From: DATAOG01 sp963753685
GTDB taxonomy: Bacteria > Pseudomonadota > Alphaproteobacteria > Geminicoccales > Geminicoccaceae
Assembly: GCA_963753685.1 (NCBI GenBank)
Contig: CAVWDE010000025.1
Coordinates: 62,001 to 126,000, forward strand
DNA length: 64,000 nt
Reading direction: 5' to 3'
Shown here: positions 52,759 through 61,704 of the stretch, one piece after another
Position numbering within the stretch: the first letter of the stretch is position 1
Layout: every line of letters begins with the position of its first letter
Notes under the pieces: generated by a model
Seen by the model: the letters and a program-made list of their open reading frames with translations, nothing else
Told to the model about the DNA's origin: nothing
Database searches by the model: none
Position numbers and translations under genes: made by a program

Positions 52759-53760
52759 ATGAACCCTTGGATGCGAGCGTCCGTGGCGGGCGCGCTGGCG
52801 GTGGTGCTGGGCACCCTGCTCGGCACGGCGGTGCCGGCCGGGGCCGCGCCGATCGAGCTCAAGCTGAATGGCATCCAGCCGCCGGAGCACCCGGGGTCGA
52901 TGACCCACCGGTTCTTCGCCGACCGGGTCGGCGAGCTCACCAACGGCGAGATCAAGGTCGAGGTCTACGATTCCCGCGGTCTCGGCGATGCGGTCGAGAG
53001 CGTGCAGAGCCTGCGCAACGGCACCATTGCGTTCACCACCGTCTCGGCCTCCAACCTGTCGCAGGTCATGCCGCAGATGGACATGTTCTCGCTGCCCTAT
53101 CTGTTCAAGAACGGCACGCATTACTGGGCCTATCTCGAATCCGACCGGGCCAAAGCGTTCGTCGCGCCGCTCGAGGACAAGGGGATCGTGGTCCTGGGCT
53201 TCATCGATTCCGGCGCCCGCAACTTCTTCAGCGACGAGCCGATCCGCTCGGAGGCTGACGTCGCCGGCAAGAAGATCCGGGTCATGGCCTCGCCGGTGCA
53301 GGTCAAGACCATCGAGGCGATGGGCGGCACCGGCGTGCCGATCGCCTGGGGCGAGCTCTACAACGCGTTGCAGACCGGCGTGGTCGACGGCGCCGAGAAC
53401 AACGATCCCTCGATCCTGACCATGAAGTTCTACGAGGTCAGCAAATACTACACGCTCGACGAGCATGCCCGGATCCCAGATATCCTGATCATGTCGAAGC
53501 TCGTCTACGACAAGCTGTCCCCGGATCAGCAGCAGGCGGTCAAGCAGGCCGGCAAGGAGGCCGAGGCCTACATGCGCGGCGCCTGGGCGATGGCCGAGCA
53601 GGACGCGCGCACCGCCCTCAAGGACCGTTTCAAGGAGATCATCGAGGTCGACAAGCAGCCGTTCATCGACGCCGTCCACGACCTGGTCCAGAGCGAGGCC
53701 CAGCGCCTCGACGTGGTCGACGAGGTCAACTACATCCTGGCTTCGGGCAAGAACTACTGA
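52759..53760 (+). CDS. dctP: TRAP transporter substrate-binding protein DctP
   Basis: Periplasmic solute receptor, 333 residues. Signal ASVAGALAVVLGTLLGTAVP (cleavage near AGAAP). DctP motifs: GEIKVEVYDSRGLGDAVESV, QSLRNGTIAFTTVSASNLSQ, KKIRVMASPVQVKTIEAMGG, WGELYNALQTGVVDGAENND, where the conserved Arg in KKIRVM binds the ligand carboxylate. It delivers an organic acid to the DctQM permease encoded next. AGGAGG precedes ATG 52759. Separated from dctQ by an intercistronic hairpin. Confidence 0.95.
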   Translation: MNPWMRASVAGALAVVLGTLLGTAVPAGAAPIELKLNGIQPPEHPGSMTHRFFADRVGELTNGEIKVEVYDSRGLGDAVESVQSLRNGTIAFTTVSASNLSQVMPQMDMFSLPYLFKNGTHYWAYLESDRAKAFVAPLEDKGIVVLGFIDSGARNFFSDEPIRSEADVAGKKIRVMASPVQVKTIEAMGGTGVPIAWGELYNALQTGVVDGAENNDPSILTMKFYEVSKYYTLDEHARIPDILIMSKLVYDKLSPDQQQAVKQAGKEAEAYMRGAWAMAEQDARTALKDRFKEIIEVDKQPFIDAVHDLVQSEAQRLDVVDEVNYILASGKNY

Positions 53761-53784
53761 GCCCGAGGGTGGAGCGTCACCTGA

Positions 53785-53827
53785 GCGGGCCGGCCGCCCT
53801 CGGAGCACCCTGGGCGGACCGGCCCGC
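53785..53827 (+). other. Intercistronic hairpin between dctP and dctQ
   Basis: Left arm GCGGGCCGGCCGCCC (53785-53799) pairs with GGGCGGACCGGCCCGC (53812-53827), with one bulge and a 12-base loop; there is no T-tract. Such stem-loops after binding-protein genes typically protect the upstream message and dampen the permease genes, giving receptor in excess. Confidence 0.6.
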
Positions 53828-53851
53828 GCCGCCTCCGGGCAGGTCGCCGCG

Positions 53852-54364
53852 ATGACCGCTTTCAACCGCGTCGTCGACGCGATCGCCGCCCTGGTGCGCA
53901 TCGTGATCCTGCTGCAGGCCGCGGCCATTTTCGCGATCATCATCGTGACCGTGGTCACCCGCTACGGCTTCAGCTACGTCTTGTCCTGGTCGGAGGAGGT
54001 GCCGCGCTACCTTTTGATCTGGGTGTCGTTCCTGGGGGCTGCGGCCTGCGTCGATCTGCGCGACCACATTGCCTTCGACTATCTCTTGAAGCGCTTCCCC
54101 GGCCCGCTGCGCACCCTGGTCCAGCTGCTGATCAACGCCGCGATCTTCGGCTTCGGCTGGATCATGCTGCTCTACGGGGTGCGCTTCGTCGAGGCGTTCG
54201 GCAGCGACTTCATGGAATCGATCCCGTTCACCAACGTCTGGTACTACAGCTCGCTGCCGGTCTCGGGCGCGCTCATGATGCTCTACAGCCTGCGCGACCA
54301 GCTCAACGTCTGGTGCCACCGCGAGCGCACGCTCGAGCACGATCCGAGCCACTCGGCCGCCTGA
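53852..54364 (+). CDS. dctQ: TRAP transporter small permease DctQ
   Basis: 170 residues with four membrane segments: VRIVILLQAAAIFAIIIVTV, a second spanning LLIWVSFLGAAACVDLRDHI, LVQLLINAAIFGFGWIMLLY and WYYSSLPVSGALMMLYSLRD. Motifs SWSEEVPRYLLIWVSFLGAA and DLRDHIAFDYLLKRFP are typical DctQ. It pairs with DctM to form the Na+-driven permease. Stop is 25 bases before dctM. Confidence 0.94.
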   Translation: MTAFNRVVDAIAALVRIVILLQAAAIFAIIIVTVVTRYGFSYVLSWSEEVPRYLLIWVSFLGAAACVDLRDHIAFDYLLKRFPGPLRTLVQLLINAAIFGFGWIMLLYGVRFVEAFGSDFMESIPFTNVWYYSSLPVSGALMMLYSLRDQLNVWCHRERTLEHDPSHSAA

Positions 54365-54389
54365 GCGGCAGCGGACCGGAGCGCGGGCG

Positions 54390-55679
54390 ATGACCATCCT
54401 GATCCTGTTCGGCGTGTTCGCGGTGCTGCTGCTGATCGGCATGCCGATCGCGTTCGCGATCGGGATCGCCTCGGCGGTGGCCGCGATCGACATCTTCGTG
54501 ATCGACAACGTCACGATCGTCCAGCGCATGCTGATCGGGATCAATTCCTTCCCGCTGCTGGCGGTGATCTTTTTCGTCTTCACCGGCGTGCTGATGGCCA
54601 AAGGCGGCGTCGCCATGCGTCTCGTGCGCCTGTCCGAGGTCGTGGTCGGCCGCCTGCCGGGCGGGCTCGCCCAGATCACGGTCCTGTCCTCGATGCTGTT
54701 CGGCGGCGTCTCGGGCTCGGCGGTGGCCGAGGTGTCCTCGATCGGCGCGACTTTGATCCCGGCCATGGAGAAGGCGGGCTACACCAAGCGCTACGCGACC
54801 GCGGTGGTCCTCACCTCGGCGACCATGGGGCCGATCATCCCGCCCTCGATCCCGATGATCCTCTACGCCTATGTGGTCGGCTCCGTCTCGGTCGCCGGCC
54901 TGTTCCTCGCGGGCGTCGTGCCGGGCGTGCTGATCGGCATCGGCCTCCTGATCGCCTGCTACGTCCACGGCCGGCTCTACCACCACCAGCCGGTGCCGCC
55001 GATGTCCGGCCGCGACAAGCTGATCCGCGTGGTCGATGGCCTGGCCGGCATGATGACCCTCGTGATCATCCTGGGCGGCATCACCAGCGGCATCTTCACC
55101 GCGACCGAGGCGGGTGCGGTCGGCTCGGTCTACGCCCTGTTCCTGACCATCGTGATCTACAAGGAGATCAGGATCGCCGATCTGCCGGGCATCCTCTGGG
55201 AGTGCTGCCTGACCAACGCGGTCGTCCTGTTCCTGATCGCCACCACGTCGGTCTTCTCCTTCATCATGACCTACGAAGACGTGCCGCAGTGGCTGGCCGA
55301 TCACCTGTTCGCGGTGATCCACAACCGCTACCTCTTGCTCCTGGTCATCAACATCGTGCTGCTGATCATCGGCCTGTTCGTCGACCTGACGCCGGCGCTC
55401 ATCATGATGGTGCCGATCCTGCTGCCGATCGCCCACCAGCTGGGCATGGACCTGATCCACCTCGGGATCATCGTCGTGGTCAACCTGACCTTCGGCCTGA
55501 TCACGCCGCCGGTCGGCACGTCCTTGTTCGTCGGCTGCCGGATCGCCGGCATCTCGATGACCGAGCTGATCCCGCCGATGCTGCCGCTGCTCGCGATCAT
55601 GTTCGGCGTGCTCCTGTTCGTGACCTACGTCCCCGAAACCTTCATGTGGCTGCCCCGCATGTTCGGGTTTGCGCGGTAG
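54390..55679 (+). CDS. dctM: TRAP transporter large permease DctM
   Basis: 429 residues, about 12 hydrophobic segments. Family hallmarks: FGVFAVLLLIGMPIAFAIGI, MLFGGVSGSAVAEVSSIGAT, TSATMGPIIPPSIPMILYAY (the PP-IP motif of the substrate/Na+ site), FTATEAGAVGSVYALFLTIV, FGLITPPVGTSLFVGCRIAG. It is the transport subunit with dctQ. The ligand class is presumably a C4-dicarboxylate or another organic acid, but specificity resides in DctP and is unresolved. Confidence 0.95.
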   Translation: MTILILFGVFAVLLLIGMPIAFAIGIASAVAAIDIFVIDNVTIVQRMLIGINSFPLLAVIFFVFTGVLMAKGGVAMRLVRLSEVVVGRLPGGLAQITVLSSMLFGGVSGSAVAEVSSIGATLIPAMEKAGYTKRYATAVVLTSATMGPIIPPSIPMILYAYVVGSVSVAGLFLAGVVPGVLIGIGLLIACYVHGRLYHHQPVPPMSGRDKLIRVVDGLAGMMTLVIILGGITSGIFTATEAGAVGSVYALFLTIVIYKEIRIADLPGILWECCLTNAVVLFLIATTSVFSFIMTYEDVPQWLADHLFAVIHNRYLLLLVINIVLLIIGLFVDLTPALIMMVPILLPIAHQLGMDLIHLGIIVVVNLTFGLITPPVGTSLFVGCRIAGISMTELIPPMLPLLAIMFGVLLFVTYVPETFMWLPRMFGFAR

Positions 55680-55828
55680 GCGCACTTGCGCCAGGCGTGG
55701 GCGGACAGGGGGCCCTCGTTGCACCGATGCGGGCCGCTCTTGGGCGAGGCTCGCCAGACCCGGCGCGGGGGTCGGTGTCAGGAGCTTGGCGCGGATGCAG
55801 CCAGTCGAGAACGGATCGACTTGCTGGC

Positions 55829-56110
55829 CTACGCGGCCCGGGGGTGGACCGCCTGCTCGATGGCGGGACCGACGTCCCGCTGCGCGCGCCGCAGCTCGAA
55901 ATCGCTCTGCAGGTCCATCCAGAACTCCGGCGAGGTGCCGAAATAGCGCGCCAGCCGCAAGGCGGTGTCGGCGCTGACGCCGCGCTGCTCGCGCAGGATC
56001 CGGGTCACCCGGTTGACCGGAATGTCCAGCGCCCGGGCGAAGGTGCGCGCCGACAGGCCGAGCTCGGCGAGCTCGTCACGCAGGATCTCGCCGGGGTGAA
56101 CCGGGCGCAT
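55829..56110 (-). CDS. HigA-type XRE antitoxin, orphan
   Basis: 93 residues. The opening MRPVHPGEILRDELAELGLS and HTH ARTFARALDIPVNRVTRILR with SADTALRLARYFGTSPEFWM are the exact HigA family signature. The toxin HigB normally precedes it on the same strand, but 56111-56223 holds no HigB coding sequence. So this is an orphan antitoxin, perhaps a relic or a trans-acting regulator. Confidence 0.9.
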   Translation of the reverse strand: MRPVHPGEILRDELAELGLSARTFARALDIPVNRVTRILREQRGVSADTALRLARYFGTSPEFWMDLQSDFELRRAQRDVGPAIEQAVHPRAA

Positions 56111-56223
56111 GGCGCACTCGATCAGATCGCCCTTGGCCTGACTTGGAGATCCCGTTCCGACGCTGTCGGCCTGCTCACCCGTTGCGCCTCCGCGCGAGAC
56201 GTCGGGCAGCACGACGTTCCCCC

Positions 56224-56628
56224 TCAGGGATGCTTGAGGAAGCTGGTGCCGACGCCGCCGCGCAGCAGCGCCTCGCCCTTGCCGCCCTTGCCTGCCCAGG
56301 TGACCTGGTCGCCGTCGACGGTCACCTGGTAGCAACTCTGGTGCCCGGGATTGCGCTCGTGCCAGGTGATGCAGACGTCGCCGTCGGCGTCCGTGAGCCA
56401 GCGGCCGTGATCGTGCTCGCCCGCGGAATCCTCATAGGTCACGTCGCCGCCGTCCACGAAGTACATGTTGAACGCGGCGCCCGAGGCGGTGGTGCCGGAG
56501 ACCGTGTTGCCGCTCATCACGTCGATGAAGCGCATGCCCTTCAACAGCTCGGGCGCGGCGAGCACTGGCGTCGCCAGGCCGAGCGCGACCACGGCCACGA
56601 GAATTCCGAGCAGCTGTGCCTGGCGCAT
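56224..56628 (-). CDS. Secreted hypothetical protein, DUF995-like
   Basis: 134 residues. Signal LLGILVAVVALGLATPVLAA. Mature part: LKGMRFIDVMSGNTVSGTTA, FNMYFVDGGDVTYEDSAGEH, GRWLTDADGDVCITWHERNP, with two Cys that may pair. The GNTV-G-T--G-----Y---DG pattern resembles the DUF995 family of small periplasmic proteins of unknown function. Start 56628 chosen for the signal peptide. Confidence 0.78.
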   Translation of the reverse strand: MRQAQLLGILVAVVALGLATPVLAAPELLKGMRFIDVMSGNTVSGTTASGAAFNMYFVDGGDVTYEDSAGEHDHGRWLTDADGDVCITWHERNPGHQSCYQVTVDGDQVTWAGKGGKGEALLRGGVGTSFLKHP

Positions 56629-56772
56629 CGTCGGTGCCCTGTCGGTTGGCTGACCCACGCCATCCTGGCCGAAGACCGCGCGCTCTGCAACCGGTGCCGG
56701 CGGATGGCGCCCCCGCGCTCATCGCCGGCGACCTACCGGGATGCGTTCGACGTACCAAGAGGTGGGCCGGGT

Positions 56773-57363
56773 TCAGTCGTTTGCGCGCGCTGCGCTAGGC
56801 GCGGGGAGAGACAGGCCGTCGTAGATCTCGGCGAGCGGCAGCGTGATCGCCAGGGCGTCGAGGGGCAAGGCTGCGTCCAAGCCCTCGATCTCGTCGAACC
56901 GCCAGCTCGGCCCGGTGCGGCTGTAGATCTCGACCCGCGGCGCATCCTGGGCGATCAGGACATAGTGGCGAAGGCTTTCGAGCCTCTGATAGTCGCGCCG
57001 CTTGTCCGTGCGGTCGGCCAGTTCCGTGGTCGGCGAGAGGATCTCGAAGACCGCGACCGGGGCGGTGACGAGGTTGCTGCCCTCGCGGCCGCAGGTGACG
57101 CTCGCATCTGGAAAGCGGCCGGTGCGGTCGTCGATCCGGACCCAAAGATCGCTGCCGTTGGGCTTGCACGGACCGCCGCGCAGGCGTTGCTTCAGCGAAG
57201 CCAGGAGGTTCACCCGGATGTCGTTGTGGTCCTCGCTGCCGCCGGCCATCATGACCAGGCGGCCGCCGACGAACTCGTAGCGTTCGCGCTGGCCTTGAAC
57301 CCAGGCGAGGAAGTCCAGGATGTCGGCGAGCACCGGCTGCGGGGTGGCGGTCGCTTCAGGCAT
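56773..57363 (-). CDS. Uma2 family (DUF820) endonuclease-like protein
   Basis: 196 residues of the PD-(D/E)XK-like Uma2 fold: YEFVGGRLVMMAGGSEDHND at the N-terminus, then DLWVRIDDRTGRFPDASVTC (Asp) and VFEILSPTTELADRTDKRRD with a Glu, Asp and Lys. The end is YQRLESLRHYVLIAQDAPRV, with typical YVLI. Uma2 genes are abundant in cyanobacteria and proteobacteria; their biological role is unknown. Single-gene unit. Confidence 0.9.
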   Translation of the reverse strand: MPEATATPQPVLADILDFLAWVQGQRERYEFVGGRLVMMAGGSEDHNDIRVNLLASLKQRLRGGPCKPNGSDLWVRIDDRTGRFPDASVTCGREGSNLVTAPVAVFEILSPTTELADRTDKRRDYQRLESLRHYVLIAQDAPRVEIYSRTGPSWRFDEIEGLDAALPLDALAITLPLAEIYDGLSLPAPSAARAND

Positions 57364-57481
57364 GCGCCATCATAGCGCGCGGACGGCCCGGTGTCAGCGA
57401 ATCAAGGGAATGCCGTCCAGGGGCTCGCCCCTCGGGGGCGAGTCGCATAGTCTTCAATCGGGGTCTTCGGGGAGGAGCGGG

Positions 57482-58330
57482 ATGAAGTTGCGATGGGTCG
57501 GCGCCGCGCTCGCGGCGCTTGTCATGCTCGCTGCGGCCGCCGCCCAGGCGCAGACGCTCGAGCGGGTGCGCGCGACCGGCACCTTCACGATCGGCTATCG
57601 CGAAGACGCGGTGCCGTTCTCCTACCGCGACGGTCAGGGGCACGCGGCCGGCTATTCGGTCGAACTCTGCCAGGCGATCGCGACCAACGTCAAGGATGCG
57701 CTGGCGCTCGCCGACCTCAAGGTCGTCTACGTCCCGGTCACCACCGAAGACCGCTTCCAGGCGGTCCAGGACGGTCGGATCGACATCCTGTGCGGCGCGA
57801 CCACCGTGACGCTCGCCCGGCGCGAGCTGGTCGACTTCTCGCTGTTCATCTTCGTCGACGGCGCCGGGGTCCTGCTGCGCGCCGACAGCCCGCAGGACAT
57901 GAAGGGCCTGGCCGGCAAGAAGATCGGGGTCCGCGCCGGCACCACCACCGAGCAGGCGCTGCGCAACACCCTCGCCCAGAGCTCGATCGCGGCCGAGGTG
58001 GTCACCGTCGAGAGCCACGACGACGGTCTCAAACGGCTCGAGGCGGGCGAGATCGCGGCCTATTTCGCCGACCGCGGGATCCTCCTCTTCCTCGCCGCCA
58101 AGAGCCAGGACAAAGGGCTGCGCGTCTCGGACCGCTATCTGACCTTCGAATCCTATGGCCTGGGGCTGGCGCGCGGCGACCACGTCTTCCGTCTGCTGGT
58201 CGACCGGACCCTGAGCGCGCTCTACCGCTCCGGCCTGATCCACAAGATCTTCACCCACGCCTTCGGCGCCAACGCCAACGAAAGCGATCTCCTGAAGGCG
58301 CTCTACGTCATCGAGGGCCTGCCGAAGTAG
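57482..58330 (+). CDS. Amino-acid-type ABC transporter substrate-binding protein (SBP_bac_3)
   Basis: 282 residues. Signal WVGAALAALVMLAAAAAQAQ. SBP_bac_3 opening: LERVRATGTFTIGYREDAVP, FSYRDGQGHAAGYSVELCQA. Ligand pocket: RIDILCGATTVTLARRELVD, where the Arg in T-RRE binds the amino-acid carboxylate, and KKIGVRAGTTTEQALRNTLA. Polar amino acids are the usual ligands. No permease or ATPase adjacent. The leader carries GGGGAGGAGCGGG before ATG 57482. Confidence 0.9.
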   Translation: MKLRWVGAALAALVMLAAAAAQAQTLERVRATGTFTIGYREDAVPFSYRDGQGHAAGYSVELCQAIATNVKDALALADLKVVYVPVTTEDRFQAVQDGRIDILCGATTVTLARRELVDFSLFIFVDGAGVLLRADSPQDMKGLAGKKIGVRAGTTTEQALRNTLAQSSIAAEVVTVESHDDGLKRLEAGEIAAYFADRGILLFLAAKSQDKGLRVSDRYLTFESYGLGLARGDHVFRLLVDRTLSALYRSGLIHKIFTHAFGANANESDLLKALYVIEGLPK

Positions 58331-58407
58331 GAGGCGTGAGGCGGGGCGGGCTTCCTGGCCCGTCCGGGAGCTGCTAAGCAGGGCGTCCGGGCGGGCGGAG
58401 ACGGCAA

Positions 58408-59259
58408 ATGGCGGCGGCGATCTTCTGGCATGACGGCCATTGGTACGAGGACCAGCAGCCGAAGCTGCTCGGGCCCATGGACCACGCCATGTGGATGGCA
58501 ACGCTCGCGTTCGATGGCGCCCGCGCCTTCGATGGCCTGGCCCCGGACCTCGAGCGGCACTGCGCGCGGCTGATCGATTCGACGCGCAAGATGCTGCTCG
58601 AGCCGACCCTCAGCGCGGGCGAGGTCCTGGAGCTCTGCCGCGAGGCGATCCGCCGGCTGCCGCGGAGCGAGCCGCTCTATGTCCGGCCGATGTTCTACGC
58701 CATGCGCGGCTTTGTCACCCCCGACCCCGCCTCGACCGAGTTCGCGCTCGCGGTCTACCCCTCGCCCATGCCCGAGCCTGGGGGCATGAGCGTCTGCTTC
58801 TCGAGCTACCGGCGGCCGGCGCGCGATGCCGCCCCGACCGACGCCAAGGCGGGCTGCCTCTACCCCAACATGCAGCGCGCCCTGGTCGAGGCGGCGGCCC
58901 GCGGCTTCGACAACGGCATCACGTTCGATGCCTCGGCCAACGTCGCCGAGCTCGCGACCGCCAACTTGTGGATCGCGCGCGACGGCATCGCGCTGACCCC
59001 CGCCTGCAACGGCACCTTCCTCAACGGCATCACCCGCCAGCGGGTGATCCAGCTGCTGCGCGACGCCGGCACCGAGGTCCAGGAAACCACCCTCACCAAG
59101 CAGGACATCCTGGACGCCGACGAGGTTTTTTCCACTGGCAACTATGGCAAGGTCCTGCCGATCACCAAGGTCGAGGACCGCCACTACCAGACCGGCCACG
59201 TCTACCAACGCGCCCGCGACCTCTACTTCGACTTCGCCCGCACCCAGCCGGTCGGCTAG
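58408..59259 (+). CDS. Branched-chain aminotransferase-like (PLP fold type IV)
   Basis: 283 residues. MDHAMWMATLAFDGARAFDG, PLYVRPMFYAMRGF, AKAGCLYPNMQRALVEAAAR with the PLP Lys, FDNGITFDASANVAELATAN (E-A--N block) and LTKQDILDADEVFSTGNYGK. The tail includes PITKVEDRHYQTGHVYQRAR. It transaminates an alpha-amino acid with 2-oxoglutarate; ilvE-like, but the substrate-loop residues differ (GCLYPNM instead of SGNYLNS), so a non-branched substrate such as a D-amino acid or amino-deoxychorismate-type compound is possible. A weak hairpin (58345-58366) precedes it. Confidence 0.86.
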   Translation: MAAAIFWHDGHWYEDQQPKLLGPMDHAMWMATLAFDGARAFDGLAPDLERHCARLIDSTRKMLLEPTLSAGEVLELCREAIRRLPRSEPLYVRPMFYAMRGFVTPDPASTEFALAVYPSPMPEPGGMSVCFSSYRRPARDAAPTDAKAGCLYPNMQRALVEAAARGFDNGITFDASANVAELATANLWIARDGIALTPACNGTFLNGITRQRVIQLLRDAGTEVQETTLTKQDILDADEVFSTGNYGKVLPITKVEDRHYQTGHVYQRARDLYFDFARTQPVG

Positions 59260-59285
59260 CTTCGACTTCTCTCGAGGACATCGAG

Positions 59286-59651
59286 ATGCGCGCCTCCGGG
59301 TCAGTCGCTGACGAACCGGACGCTCTCTTCGAGATGGCCAACCTGTCCCCGACGCTGACCGGGCTGCCCATGATCGTCTGGATCTCGGAGCGTGGGCGCG
59401 CCCGGCACGACGCGCAGGTGAAGGTCTCCTTGGTTCACGGTCGTCGAGCGCGGCCGGATCGCACGGCCTCGGTTTCGGTGCGACCGACGGTCGAGATCGT
59501 CGCCGGGCCGGAGATCGACGGTCGCGACCTCGAGCTCGTTCGTCGATGGATCGAGCTGAACCGCGAGGCGATCATCGCTTATTGGAACGGCGATCTGCTG
59601 GCCGACGAGGTGATCGTCCAGCTCAAACCCCTTGCACCGTCGGCTGGTTGA
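59286..59651 (+). CDS. Conserved hypothetical protein, 121 aa
   Basis: Small protein with SPTLTGLPMIVWISERGRAR, QVKVSLVHGRRARPDRTASV and ELVRRWIELNREAIIAYWNG then DLLADEVIVQLKPLAPS. I recall similar small proteins next to toxin-antitoxin-like genes; family unnamed to me. No signal peptide or membrane segment. The start at 59286 follows GAGG; an ATG at 59334 (MANLSPTLTG) is an alternative. Convergent with the AraC gene, two bases apart. Confidence 0.68.
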   Translation: MRASGSVADEPDALFEMANLSPTLTGLPMIVWISERGRARHDAQVKVSLVHGRRARPDRTASVSVRPTVEIVAGPEIDGRDLELVRRWIELNREAIIAYWNGDLLADEVIVQLKPLAPSAG

Positions 59652-59653
59652 CC

Positions 59654-60425
59654 CTACGCGCCGTCGCGCTCGAAATACCGGCCCGGGCGTGGTGCCCAGC
59701 GCGCGGCGGAAGGCGTGGATGAAGGCGCTCGGGCTGTCGTAGCCGAGATCGAGCGCGACCCGGGTCACGGGCTCGCGCTGGGCGAGGCGGACCAGAGCGG
59801 CGTGCAGGCGCGCCTGGCGCTGCCACTGGCGGAAGGTCATGCCGGTCTCGGCGAGGAACCGGCGGCTGAGCGTGCGCACGCTGGCACCGACCTCCTTGCC
59901 CCAGGCCGCGAGCGTGCGCGGGTCGCCGGGATCGGTGCCGAGGGCTGCCGTGATCCGCTTGAGGCGCAGGTCCTCGGGCTCGGGCAGGTGCAAAGGCGCG
60001 AGCGCCGCCGCCCGGATCTCCTCGAGCAGCAAGAGCGCCAGCAGCTCGCGCCGCTGCCCTTCGCCCGGCGCCTCGACGCTCGCCAGCACCAGCTCGCGCA
60101 AGAGCGGCCTGACGTTGACCACGCCGCAGGCTGTCGGCAGGCCGTCCCGGGCGTCGCTGTCGACATAGAGCGTGCGCATCTCGAGCCGGGTCCCGCAGCG
60201 GATCGAATGCTCCATGCCGGCCGGCATCCAGACCGCCCGCTGCGGCGGCACGACCCAGGCGCCGGCCGCGGTCAGCACGGTCATCACGCCTGCGCGGGCG
60301 TAGATCAGCTGCGCCCACTCGTGATGATGCGGCTGGATCAGATGGCCCTTGGGATAGGCCGTGGCGAGCACCCGGACCGTGGGCGTCAGCGCCTTTGACC
60401 GTTCGTCGATACCAAATGTCCTCAT
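59654..60425 (-). CDS. AraC-family transcriptional regulator, frameshifted near the end
   Basis: About 256 residues. N-terminal cupin sensor: PHHHEWAQLIYARAGVMTVL and WVVPPQRAVWMPAGMEHSIR. C-terminal double HTH: LAAWGKEVGASVRTLSRRFL and VTRVALDLGYDSPSAFIHAF then RRALGTTPG. Directly after GTTPG the frame is lost; with one base removed near 59682-59687 (CCC/GGG) it would end RYFERDGA at TAG 59654, the normal AraC length. Without that correction it would read on through the neighbouring gene. Divergent from the MFS gene (70 bases apart), which it probably regulates. Confidence 0.9.
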
Positions 60426-60494
60426 GTCGCGAGAGCGTAAGCCGCGACGCTGCTAGGTTCAATCCCGGGACGCACTTCTCGGGGGGCGGCGACG

Positions 60495-61704
60495 ATGACC
60501 CGGGCGCTCTGGTTCCTCAACCTCGCGCATGCCTACGACCATTTTTTCCTGTTGATCTTCCCGACCGCGGTGCTGGCCCTCGCCCCAGCCTGGGGCCTGT
60601 CCTACGGCCAGGCGCTGGCGTTCGGGACCGCGGCCTTCGTCACCTTCGGCGCCGGCACGCTGCCGGCCGGCTGGCTCGGCGACCGCTGGAGCCGCGGCCA
60701 TCTGATGTCGATCTTCTTCATCGGCATCGGGTTTTCCGCTGTTCTGACCGGCCTCGCGGCCGGCCCGCTCACGCTGACGCTGGGCCTGGGGCTGCTCGGC
60801 CTGTTCGCCTCGATCTACCACCCGGTCGGCACCGCGCTCGTGATCCAGAACGCCAAGGCGACCGGCCAGTCGCTGGGCGTCAACGGCGTGTTCGGCAACC
60901 TGGGCGTCGCGGGCGCCGCGCTGATCACCGGCCTGATCACCGAGTGGGCGGGCTGGCGCGCGGCCTTCATCCTGCCGGGCCTGATCGCGGTCGCGACCGG
61001 CATCCTGTTCGCGCTGCGATCGCGCCGCAGATGGCGGGCGAACCCCGCCGCGCGGCCCGCCGCCAGGAAGGCGGCCGGCGGCGCAGAACGCGCTGATCCG
61101 GGTGTTCGTGGTGGTCGGCGTCAGCGCGCTGTTCGGCGGCATCATCTTCCACGGCACGACGATCGCCCTGCCCAAGATCTTCCAGGAGCGGCTCGCAGGC
61201 GTGGTCAGCGATCTCGCCACCATCGGCGTCCTGGTGGCCGCGGTGTTCACGCTCGCGGCGTTTGCCCAGATCGCGGTCGGCCGCCTGCTCGATCGCTATG
61301 GCGCGCGCCTGATCCTGCCGCTGATCGTGGCGCCCCAGGTTTTTCTCCTGCTGCTCGCGGTCCAGCTCTCCGGCTGGGGCATGCTGCTGCTCGCGGCGGC
61401 GCTGATGCTGCTGGTGTTCGGCGAGATCCCGATCACCGCCTGGCTCGTCGGCCAGTACACGCCCGGCCACTGGCAGTCCCGGATCTTCGCCGTGCAGTAC
61501 GTGCTCTCGCTCGGCGTCAGCGCGATCGTGGTGCCGCTGATCGCGGTCCTGCACGACCGGACCGGCGGTTTTTCCACCTTCTTCCTCGTCCTGGCCGGCG
61601 CCGCGGCGCTGGTCGCGCTGGTCGCGCTACTCCTGCCGGGCTCCGCCCCGGCACGCACGCCGGCCCTGGAGCCGGTGGCGCCGGGCGTCAGAGCAGCGCG
61701 CTGA
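60495..61704 (+). CDS. MFS transporter, frameshifted
   Basis: About 402 residues. Twelve predicted membrane segments. N-half: LWFLNLAHAYDHFFLLIFPT, AGTLPAGWLGDRWSRGHLMS (MFS motif A, G-LGDRW-R) and YHPVGTALVIQNAKATGQSL. C-half, one frame over from about 61080: VFVVVGVSALFGGIIFHGTT, GRLLDRYGARLILPLIVAPQ and GQYTPGHWQSRIFAVQYVLS. The break sits in the cytoplasmic loop between helices 6 and 7 and fits one extra base, so probably a sequencing error. The AraC regulator is divergent. Substrate unknown; FSR/fosmidomycin-like relatives are possible. Overlaps the convergent amidotransferase gene by 17 bases. Confidence 0.87.

Noticed and set aside
59301..59653. 374-residue version of the AraC protein running into the neighbouring gene
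   Set aside because: The family ends just after GTTPG; the extra reading comes from the +1 break and crosses a plus-strand gene.
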